A DNA stretch of 19,976 nucleotides from JAGXLC01 sp964461045 (GTDB taxonomy: Bacteria > Bacteroidota > Bacteroidia > Bacteroidales > UBA12077): contig CAYWSJ010000061.1 in the NCBI GenBank assembly GCA_964461045.1, positions 1 through 19,976 on the forward strand. The letters are read 5' to 3'. Of this stretch, positions 1-7,074 are shown piece by piece. Under the pieces are notes generated by a model. The model searched no databases and was not told the DNA's origin. It saw only the letters and a program-made list of their open reading frames with translations. The first letter of the stretch is position 1, and every line of letters starts with the position of its first letter. The translations under genes were made by a program, and so were the position numbers.

Positions 1-185
1 TAAACTCCTATCCTGAAAATAAAAAACAGGATCATTTGCCCTGGAGTTTCAAAATTCCAGTGAATTAACCTGGTAAATGACATATCTTCATAACCCAGAA
101 TAATAGCTGTGATCCAGAATACCCATGTAATGCTGTAGGCGATTATAACATAATAAAGTAAATATTTTTTGTCCGTTTTTTTCAT
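1..185 (-). CDS. CPBP-family-like intramembrane protease, N-terminal fragment
   Basis: An open frame starts with ATG at 185 and runs off the left edge with no stop, giving 61 residues. It begins MKKTDKKYLLYYVIIAYSIT, a short basic head followed by a hydrophobic helix of about 20 residues containing aromatic Trp and Tyr. A second hydrophobic stretch starts near residue 52. The head pattern (charged start, then A-Y-x-I-T-W-x-F-W-I) resembles the first helix of CPBP/CAAX-protease-related membrane proteins, which often open this way in Bacteroidota. The catalytic motifs (EExxxR and the two His motifs) would lie outside the window, so the family call is an inference from the N-terminus alone. No Shine-Dalgarno sequence precedes the start. 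It could be another multi-pass membrane protein. Confidence 0.5.
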   Translation of the reverse strand, partial: MKKTDKKYLLYYVIIAYSITWVFWITAIILGYEDMSFTRLIHWNFETPGQMILFFIFRIGV

Positions 186-514
186 TTGTATAGAGTTTGA
201 TTATTGGTTTTATATTCTAAGACTCATTCTTATCAAAGTCTCCATTTTTTGATACTGCACCCCATGTAACCCTTATGCTTTATTCATTCCCTTTTGTCTA
301 TATGCTGTTGAGGGTTTCATATGAATTTCATATTTATCAATTATGAGTAGTGAATTGAATTTTTATTTTATAATTGTCATTGAATAACAATAATTTACAA
401 TATTACTTATATCGAATTGTCTTTCCGGGGCAATTATTTTTTTCTCTTTCAGTTTATATCTTCTTAATTTTTTTGAGAAGTGATATGTCTTTTTATGTAA
501 GTAAAAATAATCAA

Positions 515-532
515 TTTTTTATCGATAAAAAA
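515..532. repeat. Perfect 18-bp AT-rich palindrome
   Basis: Six T, then ATCGAT, then six A form a perfect 18-bp inverted repeat. It could act as a weak bidirectional terminator or a binding site. No gene ends immediately next to it, so its role is unknown. Confidence 0.45.
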
Positions 533-590
533 TGGCTTACAACATAAGTTTAGCCTGGTTATTAACTATACTTTATAACAAATAACTTTT

Positions 591-632
591 GGCGCTGGTG
601 TTGTTTGCGAGAAACGTATAGCGCTATGCGCC
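591..632. repeat. attC-like nested inverted repeat
   Basis: GGCGC (591-595) pairs with GCGCC (628-632). Inside lie a small hairpin, GTTT (603-606) with AAAC (612-615), and a near-perfect 16-bp palindrome, CGTATAGCGCTATGCG (615-630). Outside are ATAACA-type sequence on the left (about 574-580) and GTGAGGTT on the right (633-640), which loosely recall the RYYYAAC and GTTRRRY core sites of integron attC sites. The match to the cores is imperfect and no integrase is present. What is seen is the nested repeat; an attachment-site role is inference. Confidence 0.3.
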
Positions 633-734
633 GTGAGGTTGATAATCAATAATTTAATTTGAATTTAATAGTTTTTCAGCAAACCCCTATTAAAGGTAGC
701 TTTCAATACGACTTGGAGTAGAAGCAGAATAGCC

Positions 735-840
735 TGTCCCGGTTATTCCATCGGGAATAACCGTAAGCCGGGTGGACCCGATACACTGAGTTATCGGGAC
801 AAGTTGTGAACGGTGCTCCGGTGGGCTATTGGCTCACCGG
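735..840. ncRNA. GC-rich hairpin cluster, possible structured RNA or mobile-element remnant
   Basis: Three strong stems follow one another: GGTTATTCC (741-749) with GGAATAACC (754-762), a 4-nt loop; CCCGATA (777-783) with TATCGGG (792-798), an 8-nt loop; and CCGGTGGGC (818-826) with GCTCACCGG (832-840), a 5-nt loop and one G-U pair. Alternative long-range pairings exist: TGTCCC (735-740) with GGGACA (796-801), and CCCGG (738-742) with CCGGG (768-772). All frames I read here are closed by stops, and GC content is well above the surroundings. This argues for RNA structure rather than protein. It did not match any riboswitch, tRNA, RNase P or tmRNA pattern I know. A group II intron fragment or the non-coding end of an insertion sequence are candidates. 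The strand is undetermined. Confidence 0.35.
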
Positions 841-865
841 CCATCTATTCGATTCCCGCTAGCTA

Positions 866-1255
866 TTATTTTTCTGTCATTTCTTCAGTTAGTTCAATCA
901 ATTCTTCAACTGGATCAAAATAAGGTAGGACTTTTTCTTTATCAAAATCAAACAAATCATCATAATCTCCCTTTTGTCTCCAAGTAAATAGTTGAGAAAA
1001 AATTTTGCCAAATTCCTTTGGGATTAGTTCTTCTTTAATAAAAAATTCTGAAAATTTTTGTTTAACTCCATTGTGGGTTGTTGGACTCAAATCTTTACTT
1101 AACAGCAATGCAGATATCGCATAATACGCAGCGTAATAAAGTCTATTAATTGTAGAGTTCCATTTATCATTTTCTGCTAATATCTGTGCAGCCTCGAATG
1201 TCTCTCTGGCTCTGGATAAACGATATTTAATTAAATCCTTTTTTGATCCTTTCAT
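866..1255 (-). CDS. HEPN-domain protein (UPF0332 type), partner of MNT protein
   Basis: This 129-residue, all-helical protein has the features of HEPN domains of the PF05168/UPF0332 type: an R-L-Y-Y-A-A-Y-Y helix at about 38-45, a T-H-N-G-V segment at about 59-63 and a W-R-Q-K-G-D-Y-D-D segment at about 90-98. HEPN proteins paired with minimal nucleotidyltransferases form two-gene systems in which the HEPN protein is usually the RNase toxin. The ribonuclease motif R-x(4-6)-H of active HEPN toxins is not visible; the corresponding Arg is followed by G-D-Y-D instead, as in the UPF0332 subgroup. The ATG overlaps the end of the upstream MNT gene by 4 nt, so the two are translationally coupled. 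The pair call is strong; RNase activity is uncertain. Confidence 0.82.
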   Translation of the reverse strand: MKGSKKDLIKYRLSRARETFEAAQILAENDKWNSTINRLYYAAYYAISALLLSKDLSPTTHNGVKQKFSEFFIKEELIPKEFGKIFSQLFTWRQKGDYDDLFDFDKEKVLPYFDPVEELIELTEEMTEK

Positions 1256-1572
1256 TTTATCTTTATCCCTTCTTTTTTTATTTTCTCAAATAATGGTGTA
1301 GAAGAATGTTTTTTATTCCAATCTCTCTTAGAGTAAACTAAAGGAGAAATAATTTCCCCGGTTTCCAATTCCAATTCATAAAATTCATCCATTATTTTTG
1401 TTTCTAAATCAAAAGTAACATTCTTTAAATTAAGCAAAACTAATAAATCCCAATCTGAAAGCTCTCTGGCATCACCTCTGGCTCGCGATCCATAAAGATA
1501 AATCTCAGAGTCTGGATGCTTTGCTTTTGCCAATTGAAGAATTCTTTCTAATATTTTATCTCGTTTACCCAT
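1252..1572 (-). CDS. Minimal nucleotidyltransferase (MNT), MntA-like antitoxin
   Basis: This 106-residue protein is a minimal DNA-polymerase-beta-like nucleotidyltransferase. The signature G-S-x-x-x-G is at residues 28-33 (GSRARG) and the catalytic pair S-D-W-D at 39-42, giving metal-binding Asp40 and Asp42. The length matches stand-alone MNT proteins. In MntA-HepT systems the MNT protein blocks its HEPN partner by adding AMP units to a tyrosine; that mechanism is known for relatives and only inferred here. The gene is first in the pair and its stop overlaps the HEPN start. A TAnnTTTG-like box lies only 5 nt upstream of the start (1577-1584, minus strand), which would imply a very short or leaderless transcript. 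No good -33 box accompanies it. Confidence 0.85.
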   Translation of the reverse strand: MGKRDKILERILQLAKAKHPDSEIYLYGSRARGDARELSDWDLLVLLNLKNVTFDLETKIMDEFYELELETGEIISPLVYSKRDWNKKHSSTPLFEKIKKEGIKIK

Positions 1573-1632
1573 ATTACAAAAATAATGAATTTTATCACTC
1601 TAATAAATAATATTCCTTTCTCTCATAGCTTA

Positions 1633-1655
1633 GTGGGGAACATACCCATTCCCAC
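1633..1655. repeat. Small inverted repeat between divergent genes
   Basis: GTGGGGAA (1633-1640) can pair with TTCCCAC (1649-1655) with one bulged G. It lies between the divergent MNT and S9 peptidase genes, and its function is unknown. The rest of the 1573-1819 gap is AT-rich and shows no clear promoter for the plus-strand gene. Confidence 0.3.
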
Positions 1656-1819
1656 CTTGCGTTTAATATTTGGTTTATGCACATTGTTTTTATCCTTGTT
1701 CATAGCTAAGTTACTAATTTTCACATAAAAAAACGGGCATAAGAAAGGAAAATTTTTCAAGTTTTAACTTTTTCTTGCTTTTATCGTCTAAACCCAAATA
1801 CCCAAAACCAAATTTACTT

Positions 1820-4609
1820 ATGAGGAATTTTCAAACACTTGCGATTTTATTATTCATGATTACCCTGAGCCTTACTTCTGCTGCCCAGGAGAAAAAGAAA
1901 TTGTCTTTTGATGACATCCTGAAATGGAACAGAATTACTGAAAAAGATATTTCCGCTGACGGAAGCGTGGTTGCTTACAAACTTGAACCCTGGAAAGGAA
2001 CGCCGGTGCTTAAGGTGGTCCGCAAAGATGGTTCCGAACTGCTTACTAAAACCGGCGGAACAGATATTAGCATAACGAATGAATCAAAGTTTGTTATTGC
2101 CAGGGTAGCGCCACACGAGGACACCATTCGGCAGCTTAAACTGAAGGGTACGAAAAAAGAAGATTTACCCATGGACCGGTTATTGGTTTTCAATGCGGAA
2201 TCAGGAAATAAAACGATGGTTGAGAACTTAAAATCTTTCAAAGTACCTGAAAAGTGGAGTGGATGGATTGCTTACCAGACCAAAACGGAAGTGGAAAAAG
2301 ATACGACCAAAGAGACTGAAAAACAGAAAAAGGAATCAAAGAAAAACGGTTTTGCTTTGACTGTTCAGAAACTCTCAGGCGATTTGGAGGAATTTCCTTT
2401 TGTTACCGAATATGTTTTTGCCAAAGAAGAGCAGTTACTGGCTTTTACTTCTACCGGAGATGATGAAGGCTTTGAACCTGGTGTTTATCATTATGACTTA
2501 TCAGGTGGAAATGTAACACCGGTAATGACCGGTAAGGCTAAATATAAACAATTAACTCTCAGAAATGACGGCTCTATGCTTGCTTTTGTCTCAGACAGTA
2601 CAACTACCGATGAAGACAGAGATTTTTCATTATACCTGTGGAAAGGAGAGGGGCAAGCCAGTGAAATAGTCCATGGCAATAACAAGGGAATGCCAGAAAA
2701 TTGGACTGTAAGTGAAAATGGAGAAATCCGATTTTCCAAATCAGAAGAACGAATTTTTTTCGGAACGACTCCCATGAGACCTGAAAAAGATACTACTAAG
2801 CTGGAAGAAGAGATACCTAAACTGGATGTCTGGCACTGGAATGAGCCTGTGCTGCATTCTGTTCAACTGAACAACAGGAAAGAGAACCTGAAGAAAAGTT
2901 ATATGGCTGTTTATCACCTGAATAAGGACAAAATGGTTCAGCTTGAGACTAAAGATTTTACCGGAATAAGTCTGATTGATGAGGGAGATGCCGACAAAGT
3001 GCTTGCATGGTCGTACCTTCCTTATGGAGTAAGAAGAATGTGGGAAGGATATCCTTATCATCATGATTTTTACCTGGTGGATATGCAGACCGGAAAGGCA
3101 AAAATGTTTAAAAAGGACTGCAGGGCCTGGCCTGATGTTTCACCTGGAGGAAATTATATTTTCTGGTACAATGCCAAGGATACAACCTGGATCACCTATA
3201 ATATCGAAACAGGGAGAGAATATACGGTTACAAATCCCGAAACTGTTCAGTCGGCAAGGGAACTTCATGACACACCTAATCTTCCTTATACATACGGTTC
3301 ACCCGGCTGGCTGGAAGACGATGAAGCCCTGCTGGTCTACGACCGGTATGATCTTTGGAAAGTTGATCCTGAAAACCGGGAAAAGCCTGTCAATCTCACA
3401 CAGAATGGAAGAAAAACCAATACGGAATATCGCCTGGTGGATTACAGGTCTGACGAAGAAAAGAAGAAAGGTCTGGATGCCTCTGAAACCTTTCATTTCC
3501 ATGGACATAATGTAGTTACCCGTGCAGATGGCTATTATGAAAAGAAGCTCAAAAAGGCAGGGGCACCTGAAAAACTTATTAGCGGAAAATTTAAACTCAG
3601 AGAACCGTTGAAGGCTGAAGAGGATCAGACTTATCTTTATACAAAGGAGACTTTCCAACAATTTCCCGATTTGCTGATAACAAAGAGTTTTCGTAAATCC
3701 AGACAAATAACCCATGCCAATCCGCAGCAGGAGGAGTTCAAATGGGGTACTACAGAATTGTACAGCTGGTTTTCTGCTGATGGAAAAAAACTTGAGGGCT
3801 TACTGGTTAAACCCGAAGATTTCGACCCCAATAAGAAATACCCGCTCATAGTGAATTTTTACGAAAAGAGTTCACAGGGCTTATATAATCACCGTGTCCC
3901 TGAACTGGACCGTTCAACAGTGGGTTACCACTACTATACCAGTAACGATTATATCATTTTTAACCCTGATGTTTACTATGATACAGGTTATCCGGGTGAA
4001 GATGCTTTCAATTGCGTGATGACCGGTGTTACCCAGTTGATCTCAGAAGGATTTATTGATAAGGATCATATTGCTGCACAGGGTCATAGCTGGGGTGGTT
4101 ACCAGGTGGCTTACCTGGCTACACAAACCGATTTGTTTGCTGCGATTGAGTCAGGTGCCCCGGTGTCTAACATGTTTAGTGCTTATGGTGGAATCCGTGG
4201 CTGGTCAGGCAGAAACCGTTCATTCCAGTATGAGCATACCCAAAGTCGTATCGGTGAGTCAATCTGGGAAGCGCCACTCAGGTACCTTGAGAACTCTCCG
4301 CTTTTCTGGGCCGATAAGATTGAAACACCCCTGCTGATTATGCATAATGAGCAGGACGGTGCTGTACCTTTTAGTCAGGGTGTAGAGTTTTTTATAGCCT
4401 TGAGAAGATTACGAAAACCGGCGTGGTTGCTGAATTACAATGAGGCAGATCACTGGCCTACGAAAATTCGGGATAAGCATGATTTCCAGATTCGCATGGC
4501 ACAGTTTTTCGATCATTATCTCAAAGAAAAATCAATGCCCGAATGGATGAAGGAAGGAATCCCCGCAGTTGAGAAAGGAACCAATATGGGATATGAACTT
4601 TTGAAATAG
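1820..4609 (+). CDS. Secreted S9-family serine peptidase (prolyl oligopeptidase family)
   Basis: The 929-residue protein has an N-terminal signal peptide (MRNFQTLAILLFMITLSLTS, then AAQ). A beta-propeller-like region with WD/PD40-type repeats spans roughly residues 30-640, and a C-terminal alpha/beta-hydrolase domain follows. The catalytic triad is visible: Ser757 in G-H-S-W-G-G, Asp846 in N-E-Q-D-G-A-V-P and His878 in A-D-H-W-P. The enzyme probably trims peptides in the periplasm or at the cell surface, perhaps after proline. The frame is open from 1775, but the second Met at 1820 is chosen because it starts a clean signal peptide directly. Length suits the long Bacteroidota S9 subgroup. It is transcribed alone and converges with the SecD-like gene. 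Precise specificity cannot be read from sequence. Confidence 0.93.
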   Translation: MRNFQTLAILLFMITLSLTSAAQEKKKLSFDDILKWNRITEKDISADGSVVAYKLEPWKGTPVLKVVRKDGSELLTKTGGTDISITNESKFVIARVAPHEDTIRQLKLKGTKKEDLPMDRLLVFNAESGNKTMVENLKSFKVPEKWSGWIAYQTKTEVEKDTTKETEKQKKESKKNGFALTVQKLSGDLEEFPFVTEYVFAKEEQLLAFTSTGDDEGFEPGVYHYDLSGGNVTPVMTGKAKYKQLTLRNDGSMLAFVSDSTTTDEDRDFSLYLWKGEGQASEIVHGNNKGMPENWTVSENGEIRFSKSEERIFFGTTPMRPEKDTTKLEEEIPKLDVWHWNEPVLHSVQLNNRKENLKKSYMAVYHLNKDKMVQLETKDFTGISLIDEGDADKVLAWSYLPYGVRRMWEGYPYHHDFYLVDMQTGKAKMFKKDCRAWPDVSPGGNYIFWYNAKDTTWITYNIETGREYTVTNPETVQSARELHDTPNLPYTYGSPGWLEDDEALLVYDRYDLWKVDPENREKPVNLTQNGRKTNTEYRLVDYRSDEEKKKGLDASETFHFHGHNVVTRADGYYEKKLKKAGAPEKLISGKFKLREPLKAEEDQTYLYTKETFQQFPDLLITKSFRKSRQITHANPQQEEFKWGTTELYSWFSADGKKLEGLLVKPEDFDPNKKYPLIVNFYEKSSQGLYNHRVPELDRSTVGYHYYTSNDYIIFNPDVYYDTGYPGEDAFNCVMTGVTQLISEGFIDKDHIAAQGHSWGGYQVAYLATQTDLFAAIESGAPVSNMFSAYGGIRGWSGRNRSFQYEHTQSRIGESIWEAPLRYLENSPLFWADKIETPLLIMHNEQDGAVPFSQGVEFFIALRRLRKPAWLLNYNEADHWPTKIRDKHDFQIRMAQFFDHYLKEKSMPEWMKEGIPAVEKGTNMGYELLK

Positions 4610-4632
4610 TCAGGAATAAATAGATTGAATTC

Positions 4633-4675
4633 AATCCGGTATGTCTTCATAAAATAGAAGTGTACCGGATTTTTT
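4633..4675 (+). terminator. Intrinsic terminator of the S9 peptidase gene
   Basis: AATCCGGTA (4633-4641) pairs with TACCGGATT (4663-4671), extended inside by CTTC/GAAG, and is followed by a T run (4671-4675). It lies 23 nt after the stop codon. A competing 14-bp perfect palindrome, GATTGAATTCAATC (4623-4636), overlaps the left arm. The T tract supports plus-strand use; the minus-strand gene ending at 4692 could share the stem, but no T run follows it on that strand. Confidence 0.75.
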
Positions 4676-4691
4676 ATGAACAAAATTTGTT

Positions 4692-5897
4692 TTATAAGTT
4701 TTCTTCAATTATTCTGACAGGTGCGGGTAATTTACCTGACTTTAATACATTAGCAAGTTCTTTTGCTTCTTTAACTGTGAAGTCACCTGAAATGGACGAC
4801 TGTCCCCCAGTGATTTCCTGGTTAACTCTTGGTGCAGAATACACGTAACCATCGAGCACAATAGCAATAAATTTTTGGACATTGTTTTTGGTTAATCGCG
4901 CCCAGATTTTTGCACCTTCTGCATTCATTGACATTAAGACTTCTGCCCTGGCCTGATTTCTTCCGAACTGTGCATTAACGTCTTTTACCACCTCTCCTGT
5001 AAGTGGTGCTTTACCTTCTCTTCCGGTTTTCTTGATGGCGTATAACGGATAGAACTCTTCATTATCATCATAAGGTTTTACGCCCCAATGGAATTCGAGG
5101 TCGCGCGGGACAATAGAGCGAATTTTTTTCATCTGCAGATATTGGTTTACCTTTGCCGTATCATTAAAGTGAGCAACTCCAACAACCGGGGTATTAATTA
5201 ATTGGCCGTTACTGTTTGCCATGGGTTTCAGGATATTAAAGAGCGGATATTCTTTGGCCATTTGCTGAGCAGTATCTTCTACAATCTTTTCCCGGGCTTC
5301 TCTGATTTTTTTATTGGCTTCATTCAGGTATTGATAGACTTCGGGATTCTCATAAGTTTCCCAGAACTCCAATTTTGCCGTTGTTTCTATCAATTTTTTT
5401 ATGCTCTCAATATTCTCAACCTCCGGCAATTCTATCAAAATATTCTCTGAATTATCAACTCTTTGAATATTTTGATGACGGATACCATAATGATCAATGC
5501 GGGTTTTTAAAATGTTTATCGTTTTATTGATTACTTGATCCATTTGTTCTTGCAATACTTCAAGAACTTCTTCATTGGTTGAACTAAAGTTGATTTTGTT
5601 GCGTAAATCTATAGTACTGAAAATTTTTGCCAGTCTTGCTTTGGAGTCAACTTTATTAAAAGCTTTACCGAAAAGAGTAACGTAACTTTCACTGCGGGCA
5701 CGTTGCATGTCATTAGCAACGCTAAGAGCCTCAAGGAATTTCTCGTCTTTGCTGTTATTTGATAGTGACAAAAATAATTCTTCAACTGAAACTCTCACCA
5801 GGAATTTATTTTCCAGTTTCTTTTTGCATGAAAGTGTAAAGGTTGCAAAAATGAATGCAACCAAAACACATGCTGAAATCATTTTTTTGTTTATCAT
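4692..5897 (-). CDS. Stand-alone SecD periplasmic (P1-like) domain, putative lipoprotein
   Basis: The 401-residue protein matches the large periplasmic part of Bacteroidota SecD(F). R-V-S-V-E-E-L (35-41) corresponds to the segment after the first helix; T-R-I-D-H-Y-G-I then N-I-Q-R near 132-147 to the P1 base. L-D-G-Y-V-Y-S-A-P near 348, followed by E-I-T-G-G-Q-S-S-I-S-G, matches the C-terminal base, and L-K-S-G-K-L-P-A-P-V ends the domain. The stop falls just where SecD would enter its next membrane segment, and the GLDLKGG-like opening is missing. The N-terminus is a signal sequence ending T-L-S-C-K-K-K (Cys24), a relaxed lipobox. In SecDF this domain pulls on exported proteins using the proton gradient; without membrane parts it cannot couple to it. 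A periplasmic chaperone-like role is inference. No broken membrane part is seen downstream. Confidence 0.82.
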   Translation of the reverse strand: MINKKMISACVLVAFIFATFTLSCKKKLENKFLVRVSVEELFLSLSNNSKDEKFLEALSVANDMQRARSESYVTLFGKAFNKVDSKARLAKIFSTIDLRNKINFSSTNEEVLEVLQEQMDQVINKTINILKTRIDHYGIRHQNIQRVDNSENILIELPEVENIESIKKLIETTAKLEFWETYENPEVYQYLNEANKKIREAREKIVEDTAQQMAKEYPLFNILKPMANSNGQLINTPVVGVAHFNDTAKVNQYLQMKKIRSIVPRDLEFHWGVKPYDDNEEFYPLYAIKKTGREGKAPLTGEVVKDVNAQFGRNQARAEVLMSMNAEGAKIWARLTKNNVQKFIAIVLDGYVYSAPRVNQEITGGQSSISGDFTVKEAKELANVLKSGKLPAPVRIIEENL

Positions 5898-6183
5898 GAT
5901 GAATCTATTTTCATTAGTATACTTTGGTTATAATATATTGACCTGGATCATAAAACTGATTTTGTATTACTTAAAAACTAAAAGTACAAAAAAATAATAA
6001 TATTTGAAATTTATTGAATTAAATAAAATTAAGGGAAAGAAACCATCATTTACAGCACATAGTTAAAAGACAGTGAATAGAAATGAGGGTTACATGGGAT
6101 TCGGAATAAAAAAAGGAGACATAAGCAGAAATAACTCTCAGAATATGAAACTAATAATCAAACACTATAATAATGAATAAATT

Positions 6184-6816
6184 TTATAGTTCGCCAGTAC
6201 CTCCTTCCGGAAAATCATCACTGATCTTGATCGATTTATCTGTAATTTCTGTGGTATTATCATCTTTGAATTTCACTTCAAAAAACATATCCAGGCAGGT
6301 TTCATTACCGCAGATTACTTTGTAGTATCGATTGAATTTGTCTACCATATCTGTCGGCATTTCTCCATTTTCTTTCCATTTGTAACAAAACTGGAGGTAC
6401 TTCATATACTCAATAACTTCTGTTTTATTTCTTCCGTTTTCAGTAAGCAGCTTAAAACCCAACATTGAGGGTTTTGTCGGAGGTTCGTCCATTAAATTCC
6501 AGGTAAGACCGGATTTGAGTTTGATTGTAACACAGTCTTTCACCATAAAATCATCTCTTTGTTCAAGGGATTCTAATAAGGATTTATAATGGTTATACTG
6601 CTCTTTCTCCAAAATCATGCGTGGATGTGTCCGTAGTTTTATAAGTGCTTTTCTGGCCCTCAAACCGTTTTTAACTTTTACCATAAAGGAATCTGACGGA
6701 TCAAATTTGACATATTCGGTCCCGTTAATATCAATAGTTTTGGGCTGTTCTTCCTGGGTAAATCCAGTTAAAGTGCAAACGGTAAAGACCAGCAATAATG
6801 ATAATATTTTTTTCAT
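6184..6816 (-). CDS. Secreted protein of unknown family
   Basis: The 210-residue protein starts with a clear signal peptide (MKKILSLLLVFTVCTLTGFT, then QEEQPK). I recognise no family. The mature part is mixed and rich in charged residues, with no transmembrane segment. Cysteine residues in the mature part (V-K-D-C-V-T, Q-F-C-Y-K-W, V-I-C-G-N-E-T-C) could form disulfides. The C-terminus alternates beta-like stretches (F-F-E-V-K-F, T-T-E-I-T-D) and ends acidic. It stands alone between gaps of about 260-290 nt with no clear operon partner. Coding is supported by length, signal peptide and low-complexity-free sequence; function is unknown. Confidence 0.75.
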   Translation of the reverse strand: MKKILSLLLVFTVCTLTGFTQEEQPKTIDINGTEYVKFDPSDSFMVKVKNGLRARKALIKLRTHPRMILEKEQYNHYKSLLESLEQRDDFMVKDCVTIKLKSGLTWNLMDEPPTKPSMLGFKLLTENGRNKTEVIEYMKYLQFCYKWKENGEMPTDMVDKFNRYYKVICGNETCLDMFFEVKFKDDNTTEITDKSIKISDDFPEGGTGEL

Positions 6817-7074
6817 AGGAGTATTGTTTTATGTTTTTTATTTTAGGTGTTTATATTTTGCTTCCAAATAATTGTTTTCAGCTTACTAAAGATTTTATTC
6901 TGCATTTGAGGAGCTAAAGATAAACGATGTCTTTTAGGAATGCAAAAAAATAATGAGCCGGTTAATGAACATAACTGGATTTTCATGGAGCAATTCTTTA
7001 TTTTCTGGTGAATTTTTGATTTTCTATTTTTTTTTAGACAATTATTAATTTTTCGTATCTGAGTGGTGGGTAAT

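Larger units (their letters stand above)
186..865. other. Gene-free region of 680 nt
   Basis: No convincing coding frame was found on either strand. The first 400 nt are very AT-rich. They contain the octamer TTTCATAT twice, 11 bp apart (315-322 and 326-333), a small CTTCT/AGAAG hairpin (460-464 with 476-480) and an 18-bp AT palindrome (515-532). An attC-like inverted repeat follows at 591-632 and a GC-rich hairpin cluster at 735-840; these are listed separately. The composition changes sharply around 700, from AT-rich to roughly half GC, which suggests that 700-860 has a different origin or is under RNA-structure constraint. Confidence 0.6.

Noticed and set aside
848..856. TTCGATTCC, similar to the T-loop of a tRNA
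   Set aside because: The flanking bases do not form the T-stem, and no acceptor or anticodon arms fit around it.
4056..4337. Overlapping plus-strand frame inside the S9 peptidase catalytic domain, and similar frames in other genes
   Set aside because: They are shadows of the real gene: the peptidase frame carries the catalytic motifs at the same place.
4692..5897. The SecD-like gene as a pseudogene fragment of secDF
   Set aside because: The frame is intact over 401 codons, has its own signal sequence, ends at a domain border, and no remnant of membrane helices follows.
6094..6180. A 28-codon plus-strand frame in the gap between the SecD-like gene and the secreted protein
   Set aside because: It is very short, has no promoter or recognisable content, and is what random AT-rich sequence would give.
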